A DNA stretch of 64,000 bases from UBA8231 sp036011085 (lineage in GTDB: Bacteria; Latescibacterota; UBA2968; UBA8231). Under the pieces are notes generated by a model, which ran no database searches, was not told the origin of the DNA, and worked only from the letters and a program-made list of their open reading frames with translations. Shown here piece by piece: positions 33,331 through 42,900 of the stretch. A program made the position numbers and the translations under genes. Location of the stretch: the NCBI GenBank assembly GCA_036011085.1, contig DASCMS010000031.1, forward strand, positions 1-64,000, read 5' to 3'. Each line of letters starts with the position of its first letter. Position 1 is the stretch's first letter.

Positions 33331-33825
33331 TCAGGTCGTGGTGCCGACGATGAGGACCGCCGCTGGCAGGGATCGCTCGGCGGCAGCACGGAAGGCACCG
33401 GCGATCTGCCCGCGGACGTCCTCGTCCTCGTGCATCAGCGTGTAGGGGATGTCCCAGGCCTTCAGTGTCGGCTCAAAGAACGAGGCCGCCGTGTCGATGC
33501 GCTCGGCCTCCGGTTCCAGAGTCTGAAATCCGCGGTAGCCCATCAGCATGACGATGGGCAGGCCCATGTTGTAGGCGGTGCCGCGAAAGGCGTCGCCCGT
33601 CTCGAGAAAACCAGTGTTCTGAATGATGACGACGGGCCTCCTGCCGCCCACGTGGAGCCCGCTGGCCACGGCATACGCCTCGCCTTCACGGGTCACGCCG
33701 ATAACGTCGATATCGGCGTCGGCCCACAAGGCCTCAAACAGTGTACGGGCCCCGTTGTCCGGTACACCGACGACGTGTGTGACTCCCTGTTTCTTCAACT
33801 CATCGACGATCAGAGATGCCTGCAA
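33331..33825 (-). CDS. TPP-dependent decarboxylase, alpha (PYR-domain) subunit
   Basis: 164 residues from TTG 33825, which has AGAGGAG six bases upstream; a longer frame exists but lacks a ribosome binding site and overlaps the next gene upstream. The PYR domain contains VVGVPDNGARTLFEAL and VTREGEAYAVASGLHVGGRRPVVIIQNTG in two parts; the Glu in REGEA would activate TPP across the dimer interface. Layout and length match the alpha subunit of sulfopyruvate decarboxylase (ComD) and the N-terminal half of phosphonopyruvate decarboxylase. Substrate is inferred from family, not proved. Confidence 0.8.
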   Translation of the reverse strand: MQASLIVDELKKQGVTHVVGVPDNGARTLFEALWADADIDVIGVTREGEAYAVASGLHVGGRRPVVIIQNTGFLETGDAFRGTAYNMGLPIVMLMGYRGFQTLEPEAERIDTAASFFEPTLKAWDIPYTLMHEDEDVRGQIAGAFRAAAERSLPAAVLIVGTTT

Positions 33826-33856
33826 TGTGTCTCCTCTGGAGGACCCGACGTTTCGC

Positions 33857-35047
33857 TCAGGCGAAGATGGAACGGTTCGACACACCGTAGGCGATGCCCT
33901 GCTGCTGGATACCACCGACGTACTGAGCTGTGCGACCGGATGGGGCCGTACCTTCGTACCACTTCGTGAAGGGAGGATTGAAGCTGGCCAGCGAGTCACG
34001 GTTCGCCTTGCTGTCGCTGCCCGCAGCGATGTAGGCGTTGTTGAAGATGCCGTTCTGCTTGAGGCCTGCGCCGCCGGCCTCCTTGACCCGGGCATCGACG
34101 CCGTCGAGAATGGCCGCCCCGTCGTCACCACCGACAGCGGAGACCATCACCTCGGTGATGCCGCCATGACGGATGGCGTTCCAGGTGCTGAAGCCGTGTT
34201 CCAGAGTGCCGGAACGGAGGATCTCCACGTCTCCGGAGACGACGCGAGGCTGCGGTTCGACGACGCCGTCGAGGTTGGGGATACGCGACACGGGGTAGAT
34301 GAGTCCCGCCGGTCGGTCATCACCGTAGTAGTCCTCGAAGACCTTGCGCACGGCTTCGATCCGCTCCCAAGCCTGGTCGGGCGCGTCGTCGACGCCGACG
34401 AGGATTTCCATGAACACTGTCTGCTTCCTGAAGTCGACACCGGCCTCGGCGAAGGGCTTCGCGTACTGCTCTTCGAGGACGAATTCCATCTCCTTGCCGA
34501 CGTCGGGCCCCAGAGTGGTGATCATCTCGTCGCCCTTCTTGTGCATGACGGAGGCACCCGAGGGCTGGTGATCGACCCAGGAGCCGAAGTCCAGCTTGCC
34601 GCCGCCGATCTCGACATCACCGGCAGCCGCTTTGATCTGCACCTCGAAGAGAGCCTTGGGGTCGGGGAAGCCTTCCTGGTGGGTGAATCGTGCCATCCGA
34701 TTGGAGCGCAGCGGTCCTCCCGTGGCGGAGTTGATCATGGCGCCGTAGACGCCGTTGAAGTCGTTTTTGAAGGCGTCACACTCGTCGCGATCGGCGGAGG
34801 GTGTGGTCCACATGACATCGGTCTTGTACACGTCACTCCAGTGCACCTTGCCCTGCGCCAGACCGGCATTGAGATTCTCGACTGTGCCGAACCACTCGGC
34901 GCCGATGTTGTTGGCATACTGGGTCCCCACGTTGCCACTGGGCTCGACGAGGCGCACGACCTTGCCGTCGTCGTCAACGGTGATCACTTCGCAGGGGTTA
35001 CAGAACACGGCACCGGGACGGTGCCGGATGATGTTGACTTCTGCCAT
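33857..35047 (-). CDS. Unrecognised 396-residue protein heading a metabolic operon
   Basis: 396 residues from the ATG at 35047. No motif was assigned with confidence. Soluble, no signal peptide or TM. Three stretches, TVFMEILVGVDDAPDQAWERI, FSTWNAIRHGGITEVMVSA and GAGLKQNGIFNNAYIA, have strand-helix patterns faintly like Rid-superfamily domains; this is weak. Trp, His and Asp are frequent, as in enzymes. It begins the minus-strand run that contains the TPP decarboxylase, LarA-like, PLP and RidA genes (31 bases before the TPP alpha start), and may catalyse the first step of that pathway. It is divergent from the DUF2064 gene. Confidence 0.45.
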   Translation of the reverse strand: MAEVNIIRHRPGAVFCNPCEVITVDDDGKVVRLVEPSGNVGTQYANNIGAEWFGTVENLNAGLAQGKVHWSDVYKTDVMWTTPSADRDECDAFKNDFNGVYGAMINSATGGPLRSNRMARFTHQEGFPDPKALFEVQIKAAAGDVEIGGGKLDFGSWVDHQPSGASVMHKKGDEMITTLGPDVGKEMEFVLEEQYAKPFAEAGVDFRKQTVFMEILVGVDDAPDQAWERIEAVRKVFEDYYGDDRPAGLIYPVSRIPNLDGVVEPQPRVVSGDVEILRSGTLEHGFSTWNAIRHGGITEVMVSAVGGDDGAAILDGVDARVKEAGGAGLKQNGIFNNAYIAAGSDSKANRDSLASFNPPFTKWYEGTAPSGRTAQYVGGIQQQGIAYGVSNRSIFA

Positions 35048-35075
35048 CGGGATCCTTCTCTGGATGGAAGCGGGA

Positions 35076-35816
35076 ATGAGCGAGCCGAAGCCCAAAAAGA
35101 TAGCCACCGCGGAAACCTGCGCCATCCTGTTTGCGCGCAACCCGGTGCCCGGCTCGGTGAAAACCCGTCTGCAGACCCATCTGAGCGCCGAGCAGGCGGC
35201 GGCGGTTTACACCGCCTTCCTGCGCGACACCGTCGATCTTCTGAGCCGCAGCTGCGCCGCACGGCGGGTTGTAGCGGTCGCCGACGCCGACGGTTTGGAG
35301 CCGCTGCGGGCCCGGCTCGATCCGACGGGTGATCACGGGCTGGACTTCGTCCTGCAGCAGGGGATGGATCTGGGCCTGCGCCTGGAGCATGCCCTGTCCG
35401 GTGCTTTCGACGCAGGCGCCCGGCGGGCCGTCATTCTTGGCACCGACTCACCGTCAATGCCTGCTGCTACAATCGATGACGCGCTGGAGCTGCTGACGGA
35501 TTCCGATGTCGTGCTGGGACCGTCAGTGGATGGCGGATACTACCTAGTGGGTGTCAGGGATGACGCGATCGAAGCGGCAGCGCCGGCTCTATTCCGGCAG
35601 ATCGAATGGGGAACGGGCGCGGTGCTGGAACAGACGGTGGGCGCCCTGGCTCCGTCCATCAGTCTGGCACTGCTGGCCCCGTGGTATGATGTCGACCACC
35701 CGCGGGAAGCGGCCTTCCTGCGGTCCCACCTGGCGGCCGCGTCCCGGGCGGGTTGCCACATCGGCGCCCACAGCCTGGAAGCCCTGCGCGGCCTCGATCT
35801 GCCGCCGCCGTCCTGA
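35076..35816 (+). CDS. TIGR04282/DUF2064-family glycosyltransferase-like protein
   Basis: 246 residues from ATG 35076, chosen because GGAAGCGGGA lies just upstream (ATG 35064 is an alternative). Family motifs: ILFARNPVPGSVKTRLQ near the N-terminus, ILGTDSPSMPAATIDDAL in the middle, and VVLGPSVDGGYYLVGV. These are features of GT-A-like nucleotidyl/glycosyl transferases related to CofC and MobA; their substrate is not established. Cytoplasmic. It converges with fabI, 15 bases apart, and is divergent from the metabolic operon. Confidence 0.8.
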   Translation: MSEPKPKKIATAETCAILFARNPVPGSVKTRLQTHLSAEQAAAVYTAFLRDTVDLLSRSCAARRVVAVADADGLEPLRARLDPTGDHGLDFVLQQGMDLGLRLEHALSGAFDAGARRAVILGTDSPSMPAATIDDALELLTDSDVVLGPSVDGGYYLVGVRDDAIEAAAPALFRQIEWGTGAVLEQTVGALAPSISLALLAPWYDVDHPREAAFLRSHLAAASRAGCHIGAHSLEALRGLDLPPPS

Positions 35817-35831
35817 GGGGGGATGGGGTCG

Positions 35832-36599
35832 CTACAATCCCATGATGCGGTAGCCGGCGTCGCAGTAAATGACCTCGCCGGTGATGCCCCGGCTCAACGG
35901 ACTGCACAGGAACAAGGCTGCGTCACCGACTTCATCTACCGTGTTGTTGCGTTTGAGGGCAGCTCGTTCCCCGTGCACGCGCAGCATGTCGTTGAGACCC
36001 CCGATACCGCGGGCTGCCAGCGTGCGGATCGGACCAGCCGACAGGGCGTTGACCCGGATGTCCTTCTCACCCAACTCGCTGGCAAGGTACCGCACACCCG
36101 ATTCGAGGGCCGCCTTGGCGACGCCCATCACGTTGTAGTTGGGGATCGCCCGTTCACTGCCCAGGTAGGTGAGGGCTACGACGCCACCCCCGGCCGTCAT
36201 CAGCGGCTCGGCCGCCCTGGCCAGGGTGTTGAGCGTGTAGGCGCTGACCCCCAGGGCGAGCTGGTAGCCCTCGAGGGACGTATCGGCAAAGCGGCCCACC
36301 AGGTCGTCGCGGTTGGCGAAAGCGATGGCGTGCACGAGGCAATCGAGATGACCCAACTCGGCACCCGCTTTGTGGAAGGCGTCCCCGACGGATTCCTCCT
36401 TCGTCGCATCACACTGGACCAGCAGAGGCGGGGTCTGCAGCTGCTCGAGCAGTGGCTCGATAGCTTCCAGCTCCCGTTCACCGAGATACCCGAGGGCCAG
36501 GCGGGCCCCTTCACGATCCAGGGCCTTGGTCACGGCCCAGGCGATGCTGCGGCGGTTGGCGACACCGGCGACAAAACCAGTGCGATCCTTCATCAACAT
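35832..36599 (-). CDS. fabI: Enoyl-[acyl-carrier-protein] reductase (NADH)
   Basis: 255 residues of the FabI short-chain dehydrogenase type. N-terminal cofactor site GFVAGVANRRSIAWAV (FabI form of the glycine motif), catalytic pair in NYNVMGVAKAALE (Tyr-x6-Lys spacing), and VNALSAGPIRTLAARGI, the flexible triclosan-loop region. It reduces trans-2-enoyl-ACP in the last step of fatty acid elongation. ATG 36599 or 36593 could start; AAGGACC favours the second. It is the last gene of a run that follows the FKP-like kinase by 15 bases; whether it shares that function is unclear. Confidence 0.93.
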   Translation of the reverse strand: MLMKDRTGFVAGVANRRSIAWAVTKALDREGARLALGYLGERELEAIEPLLEQLQTPPLLVQCDATKEESVGDAFHKAGAELGHLDCLVHAIAFANRDDLVGRFADTSLEGYQLALGVSAYTLNTLARAAEPLMTAGGGVVALTYLGSERAIPNYNVMGVAKAALESGVRYLASELGEKDIRVNALSAGPIRTLAARGIGGLNDMLRVHGERAALKRNNTVDEVGDAALFLCSPLSRGITGEVIYCDAGYRIMGL

Positions 36600-36614
36600 G
36601 GTCCTTCACCCTCC

Positions 36615-38468
36615 TCAGCGATCTGGACGTTCGGTCAACTGCAGGCCCTTGGCGTCGAGCTGGTAGTCGACGACGGCGCTGCGGGAAAAGGGACGTTTCT
36701 CCTTCAGCTTATGCAGACACTCGCGCAGTGAATCTTCTTCACCCGAACGGGCGATGAGCAGACCGAAACCGCCCCCGCCGGCGCCGGTGAGGGTTCCTCC
36801 CTCGATCAGGTCGGCGACGGGAGCCTCGAACAGGTGCTGGATGGCCGGATTCGTCGCCTCCGGGTCGAGAATGCAGCGCAGCTGCCAGTAGCGGCTGGCC
36901 ATCTGTCCCAACTGCCGGTAGTCGCCGGCGCGCAGGGCCTCGACCATGTCGTCGTGAATGGCGAGGGATTCACGGATGGCACCGTAGCGGTGCCGATGGC
37001 GCCCCAGGTAGGCCTCCATCACCACATTGAGGCCGCGCGTGGCGCCTCTGGCGATGCCGGTGTCAAAGAGGACGACCCGGCGCTGGAAGAGCTCGGCATC
37101 GACGTCGACGTAGGTCAGTTCGGGGGTCGGCAGTCCGTCGGTGGGCGGAGCGTAGAAGTCCTTTACCGCGCTCGGGCCACCACGAGCACCACGGGCATCC
37201 TGCCAACCGGAGTTGAGGCCGATGGACTGCTCGAGGAGCACGCTCTGATCATACAGGTCAGGATATTCGCCGTCGTCCGTTCCGGCAGGTTGCCCGGTCA
37301 GGCGGTAGAGAATCTTGAGGATCGCCGCCGCCAGGATGCTGCTGGTGCCCAAACCAGAGCCCTGCTGCACGGCGCTGGCGGTGACGATTTCGAGACCACC
37401 GCCGCCGAAGAGGGCGCCGATATCACCGGCGATGTCGACCGAGTCGGCACCGACGATTCCGGTGTGCACGAGGGCCTGTTTGACCATACGCAAAGCCTCG
37501 TCCCCACCTCGACGGTAGGAGAAGAACAGACCGCTCTGAGCGGCGGCATCTCCTTTCGTGTTGACCTCGAAGTCGGCGACGAACTCCGCCGAGTGGGAGC
37601 GCAGGACGAGGCGCGGTTCGGCCAGCCGTCGTGCCGTGACGGTCAGGGGTGGCGCCGGTGCGTCGAGGCCGGAGGTGCGCAGATCGATGCCGACGTTGAG
37701 CGTCTTGCCGCCCTGTTCCTTGCTGCGGATGTGATTGTCGGAGGCGTTGGCGCTGGAGATCCCGAGGCGGAGGGGTGAGTGGACCTCGAAGAGCTTGTCG
37801 AAGTCTGCCTCAGGCAGTGGGCGCGGGTCGGCCGGGGCGCGCACTGCCTCGAGGGCACGGCGCAGGTCGGCGCGTTGCAGCTGATTGACCCGCTTCTCGT
37901 AGGCGGCGGGCAGGTCGGCGACGGCCTTCTGTTCCTTGAGGTCTTGAATCTCGCCGCCATCGATGCTACAGGCGGGTACACCCCGGCGGCGCCAGATTCT
38001 GTCATCCTGCAGACGACGGAAGGCCGCGCCACAGACCATGGCTACACGCATGCCGAGCAGCCGGCGCCGGCTGCCCTGAAGGGCCTCGGTGTACTGGCCG
38101 AGGCCTTTCAGGATGGCCAGTAGAACGCGGACACCATCGACCGGCACCAGCCCCAGAATGTCCTCGTGGCCCACGTCGAGCCGTTCGTCGATGGTCTGCA
38201 CCAGCAGGCCGGGCAACTCCTTGTCGACGGCCGGCCCGAAGTGCTCGAGCCAGTCTTCCGCCCCCAGGCGGTCGACCAGGGCGTCGACGACGGCGCCCGT
38301 CGCCAGCGTCGACGACAGTCCAGGCGATAGTACCAACGCTCGCAGCAAGGCCCGACGCTCAGCTTTTGACGACTTTTCTTCCCGAGCCTCGCGGGCGATG
38401 TCGTCGAGCAGGGGCAGCAACCCCTCCAGTGACCGCGCCTCGGCGAGGTGTTCGATGGCGCTCGGCAT
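36615..38468 (-). CDS. FKP-like GHMP sugar kinase
   Basis: 617 residues. The C-terminal 390 residues are a GHMP kinase like the fucokinase half of FKP: motif 1 region SPLRLGISSANASDNH (about 233-248), motif 2 QGSGLGTSSILAAAIL (about 366-381), NSGWQDARGARGG (about 419-431) and motif 3 GAGGGGFGLLI (about 558-568). FKP enzymes normally read GGWSDTPP in motif 1, so SANASDNH is a deviation that may change the substrate. The N-terminal 230 residues are helical and not the GDP-fucose pyrophosphorylase domain. It would phosphorylate a free sugar with ATP. It starts two bases after the ATP-grasp stop in the giant-protein operon. Confidence 0.75.
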   Translation of the reverse strand: MPSAIEHLAEARSLEGLLPLLDDIAREAREEKSSKAERRALLRALVLSPGLSSTLATGAVVDALVDRLGAEDWLEHFGPAVDKELPGLLVQTIDERLDVGHEDILGLVPVDGVRVLLAILKGLGQYTEALQGSRRRLLGMRVAMVCGAAFRRLQDDRIWRRRGVPACSIDGGEIQDLKEQKAVADLPAAYEKRVNQLQRADLRRALEAVRAPADPRPLPEADFDKLFEVHSPLRLGISSANASDNHIRSKEQGGKTLNVGIDLRTSGLDAPAPPLTVTARRLAEPRLVLRSHSAEFVADFEVNTKGDAAAQSGLFFSYRRGGDEALRMVKQALVHTGIVGADSVDIAGDIGALFGGGGLEIVTASAVQQGSGLGTSSILAAAILKILYRLTGQPAGTDDGEYPDLYDQSVLLEQSIGLNSGWQDARGARGGPSAVKDFYAPPTDGLPTPELTYVDVDAELFQRRVVLFDTGIARGATRGLNVVMEAYLGRHRHRYGAIRESLAIHDDMVEALRAGDYRQLGQMASRYWQLRCILDPEATNPAIQHLFEAPVADLIEGGTLTGAGGGGFGLLIARSGEEDSLRECLHKLKEKRPFSRSAVVDYQLDAKGLQLTERPDR

Positions 38469-38470
38469 GC

Positions 38471-39976
38471 CTATACCTCCAGTGCGTCCCGTTGAGGCAG
38501 GGGCGTGGCAGGTTGCCCGCATGTGATTCCATCCCACATCGCCAGCGAGACGCCGGCTTCCTCCCGTCCTTCACCGGCACCCGGCAGGAAGCGGGCGTGG
38601 GCCAACCCCGCCGGGCGGGGGTTGAGCTCGAGCAGCACCGGCGTCACACCCCCCTGACCGTCGGTGTCGAGAACGAGATCGATCCCGGCCAGACCCAGCG
38701 TATCATGTGTGGCCGCTGCCATCTCCGCGACGCGGCGCAGACGGGACAGGTCCTCTTCGCCAAACGCTACGCGCCCACCATCGGCGCGACAGACCAAGGA
38801 GGTCAGAACCGTCGCGATGGGCACCAGCGTTCCGCCGGTGCCGCGTGAAGCAGGGTGGTCGGCGTCGATGCCGATCTGGGCGTAGCCCGACTCGGCGATA
38901 CATCGATCGCCGTCGTGGGCCACGTTCAGGCGCACGGCCAGACTGTGGATGCGGCCACTGTCCGGGTCGCGCCAGCCGACGCCATCACGGCGCCGCTCCA
39001 CCAGCACCGAACCCCACTCCCAACAGGCAGTCAGCTGGACATCGAGCCGGTCGCCGGCGTCCTCGTCGTCACCACGCAGGTAGAGGACGCGGTCACCCTC
39101 GGTACCCGCATTCGGCTTGATCACGATCTCGGAAGAACCGGCGAGGAAGGCGCGGGCACCAGCCCTGTCACCGGGGGTCAGCAAGGAGCCCTCGGGAACC
39201 TCGAGGCCGGCAGCATGCCAGCGGCGGCGCAGACCCGCCTTGTCGTCGGCCGCCGCCGAGGCCGCCCATGGGTTCAGCAACCGGCAGCTCAGCGAGGATG
39301 ACCAGCAGCGATGCCGATCAATCTGACGCTCCCCGAGGGCGAGGAACTGCACCGAGTCGAGATGCACCGGGTCTGTCAGCGCGGCCTCGAGGAAGCGGTC
39401 GTGCTCGGCGTCAAGGAACAGCACGCGACGAGCCCGGCCGTCGAGGATCCAGTCGCCGTGCACACCGAGAACGCGAAACCAGGGCTGCCCCGTCTTCCGC
39501 GCGTCATGGGCGAGGGCATCGGCGGTCAGCGGATAGAGCTCGTGGGTGACCAGCGGCGCCGCGTGGAAGACGATGGCGTGAGTCCACGAGAAGTTACCTG
39601 GCAACTCATCCCAGGCATCGATCGAGATACACACCTCCGGCGCCATCGGCTCGCTCACGAGATCGGACACGGCCAGATCGATGATGCGCTCCACATAGAG
39701 GCTGTCCTGGGCCAGGGCTGTTTCGACGAGGCCGCGTATCGGTGGCGCCAGCGCCTCGGCGAGAGCCTCGAGACCGTCGTCAATTACCTGGCGAAGTACG
39801 GCCCGGGCGTGATGAGTGGCGCACCCTCGAGGGGGGGTGTCGGGGGCGGCGGCGCCTTCGGCGACCAGGTACTTCAGCAGGACACTCGCTTCTGCCGCCC
39901 CAAGGGCGGTGCCCCGCTGCAAGCCGAGGCCGTCGCAGGCCCGGGTCCAGGCTACGTCGATGTCCCGTCGTTTCAC
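38471..39976 (-). CDS. ATP-grasp-like protein
   Basis: 501 residues from a GTG that overlaps the stop of the giant gene by four bases (GTGA). The C-terminal half has ATP-grasp signatures: EIVIKPNAGTEGDRVLYL (about 280-297; Lys contacts ATP), SVLVERRRDG (about 340), and VLLELNPRPAGLAHARF (about 450-466), the Mg-binding E-x-N-x-R motif. Fold members ligate a carboxylate to an amine via acyl-phosphate. The N-terminal 230 residues are an unassigned domain containing WDELPGNFSWTHAIVFHAAP. It may carry out ligation together with or after the product of the giant protein. No close family recognised. Confidence 0.65.
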   Translation of the reverse strand: MKRRDIDVAWTRACDGLGLQRGTALGAAEASVLLKYLVAEGAAAPDTPPRGCATHHARAVLRQVIDDGLEALAEALAPPIRGLVETALAQDSLYVERIIDLAVSDLVSEPMAPEVCISIDAWDELPGNFSWTHAIVFHAAPLVTHELYPLTADALAHDARKTGQPWFRVLGVHGDWILDGRARRVLFLDAEHDRFLEAALTDPVHLDSVQFLALGERQIDRHRCWSSSLSCRLLNPWAASAAADDKAGLRRRWHAAGLEVPEGSLLTPGDRAGARAFLAGSSEIVIKPNAGTEGDRVLYLRGDDEDAGDRLDVQLTACWEWGSVLVERRRDGVGWRDPDSGRIHSLAVRLNVAHDGDRCIAESGYAQIGIDADHPASRGTGGTLVPIATVLTSLVCRADGGRVAFGEEDLSRLRRVAEMAAATHDTLGLAGIDLVLDTDGQGGVTPVLLELNPRPAGLAHARFLPGAGEGREEAGVSLAMWDGITCGQPATPLPQRDALEV

Positions 39977-42900
39977 TCTGGGGCCCCCGTCATCCGGCGG
40001 CTGGCCTGCAGGTATTGTTCGCCGCCACGCGAGAGATCACGCAGAACGATGCGGGCATTGGCGCCCACGCAGTCCCAGTCGAAGGCACGCTGTTCTGCCT
40101 CACTGGCCTCGTGTTCATGAAACTCCTCGCGCAGGGCGACACGATCCCACAGACCGACACCGATGTTCGGCTCGATCATGACGATGCGCCAACCAGAGAC
40201 CGTCCCCGGGAAACGCATGCCGCCGCGTTGCAGCAGGTAGACGGGTTCACCATCTGACTCCTGCTCGACCTCGACAAGGTCACCCTCTTCATGGAACTGA
40301 GGCGTCACCAGGAAGTCGAGCATCATGTACCGCGGTGTCCCGTACGACACGCCTGTCAGGTCCTTGCCTACGTGTCGACCGGCTTCTTCGACGTAAGCAG
40401 ACTCGGAGCGCCGCTCGTAGGCGGCCAGGGCTTCCATGACGCGTCGGGCGGCGTCGGCCAGTCCGTCGAACAGGGGTTCACGGTGAGCGGCATGGATGAA
40501 CTCGGGCAGGAATTGCTCGAGACTGCCGCCCCGGCCGACGTTGGTGATCAACTGCTTGCTGTTCAGCGTGATCCAGTGCGACAGGTGCCACTTCTCCTCC
40601 AGCGGCACGTCCGCCGCGGGATCGTCGGTGGAGACGATGACACGATGTGAACCGTAGAGCGGGGACTTGGGCCGTCGCCGCCGTTCGACAGCTGACCCCC
40701 ACTCGATGACCTGCCGCCGGACAAAGGAATCCATGAAGGCCTCCGTCGCCCAGTATTGCGGGCTGGCGACGATGACCTCCTGGATGGCGACATTGTGACG
40801 CCGGCTGATCTGGTAGATGAAGTCGACGGCGCTCTCAAGCTCCTCCTCGTCGACTTCGGCGTCGGCCAGCTTCCGCAACACAAAGGCCCGGGCATTGCGG
40901 CCACCCGATTCAGCGGCATCCTTGATCATCACGAGTCGGTGCTGTCGGGCAAAGGCTCGCAGGCCCGGGTAGTCTCCACCGTCGTCCAGACCGTCTTCGA
41001 TCCAGCCCTTTGCCGTCCTCTCATCAATCGAACGTGTCGTCCAGGCGGCAAGCCAGTCGATCTCCTGCGGTACGTCAACGCCGGATCCGGCATCGAAGAT
41101 GTCAGGATACTTGGCCTTGTCGTAGGTCGTCCAGGTGTGGAACAGAGACTGCACAGAGAAGGGAAGGCCGCAGTCTTCCAGGCGTCCAGAGTCGTAGTCC
41201 GGATCGCCGTGGAACGGATAGACCACCGCGGCGCGGACGGGTCGCGAGAACCGGACGGCGAGGCGAATCCCTTTCGCATGGCAACCCGCCGACCGATTGG
41301 CGGCCTGCTTCTCATCGAGACCGGCGTGCCGGACCAGTGCCGTGGCGTACTCCGCGGCGGAGACATACACGTGACCGGAGTGGATCTCGGCGACCGGTCG
41401 TGAATGACCTGGATGCTCTACCAGTTCGCAGCGGCGCGTGATGATCAGGTTGGCGCCAGGCCGGCCCTCGGCGATCAATTCGGCCGCCAGCGTCGGTCCC
41501 TCGCGCAGGGCGCGCGAGTAGTGGGTGCGACCCACCGGCAGGGCGATCACATGGTTGACGCGGTGCTCGGCATCGATCACTTCCGGGTCGAACTCGGGGA
41601 AGACGACCGGCAAGGGAAAACCGTCGTTGCGAATAAAGGCGAGTTCGCGTACCTGTCCGTAGGCACGCCAGCGGCGCTCCGCCGCAGAGTTCGCGCTGGC
41701 ACCGATGGGGTCGACCTGCGAGCCATCAGTAAAGTTGCCCAGCAGCAGGTCCTGGTGCTGAGCGGGCAGTTCTCCGACCTCGGTGTGGTGTACTACTACC
41801 TGACGCAGGTACCGTGCGAGCCAGGCGTGATGCTCGACGGCGAACTCATACAGGGCCTGGCCGGTAAGGTAGGCGTAACCGACGCCGCGAGAGTAGACCC
41901 ATGGGCAGTATTCATAGAAGTGGTCATTGATCGTCTCGGCGTAGAAATCCGCCAGTGCCCGCCATAGACCGGTCGTATCCTGTTCGGCATCCGGTCGGGT
42001 GTAGGGCAGGGTCGTCTCGATGGCGAGAAGGATGTAGAACAGCTCGGCGCCGCGGGCGATCTGTTCAAGAGCGGCAGCCCCTGACGTGACACCATCACGC
42101 GCCACGACGGCCTGAGACAGTCGGCCGAAGTCTCCCACATCCTCATACCCGCCAGCTACCTGGCGCCAGTTCTCCAGATCGATTTCACGTCCCAGAAACA
42201 ACTGTGACAGGTGGTCGACGAAAACCTGCGCCACATCGGCATGGTCCTCGTCATAGTGTTGACTGACCAGTGCCAGCAGAGCGTTGCGCGTGTGCGAGAT
42301 GAACGTGCCGAAGGCGGCATCCGTCACCGGAACACCGCCATCACCCAGAGCGGACATGGCCGCTTCGTAGGCGGCGTCGAAGCCAGCTTCAGTCGTCTCG
42401 ACTGCTTCAGCGGCGCGGTAGCGCTCGTTCAGGGCCCGAGCCCGGGCGACTCGCTGGCCCAGTTGACGGCGTGCTTCCAGTGCCGCCACGGGGCGGTCCT
42501 CAGCGGCCTTGTTGGAACTCTCGAGACCCTTCTCCTCGCGGAAGTCCTCGATCTGTGGCTCCACTGCCGGGTGCAGCAACCCATCCACGAGACTCGCCGA
42601 GACGCCGCTGTCGGCGGGACGGTTCAGATCCCGGGACCAGGCGTCGATCTCTTCCTGGTGAGCTCCATCCAGCAGAAAGACCCCCCCCACAGCGAGAAAG
42701 TCACCAAAGGTGAAGTCTTCGAGCCTGACGCCGGCGGCGATGCGAGCCAGGGCCCGGGCGAGCAACTCGTCCCGGGGGCGCAGGCGGCCGAAGCGGCGCA
42801 GCTTGTCGACCTCAGCCAACTGCTGTTGCACTTCCTGTTCGGCGCGGATCTCGTCGACGATGCGTTCATACGCGGCACGGGCAGCCTCGGTGTCGCCGGC

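Noticed and set aside
33826..34131. Longer start for the TPP alpha subunit
   Set aside because: No ribosome binding site and overlaps the upstream gene; TTG 33825 has AGAGGAG in the right place.
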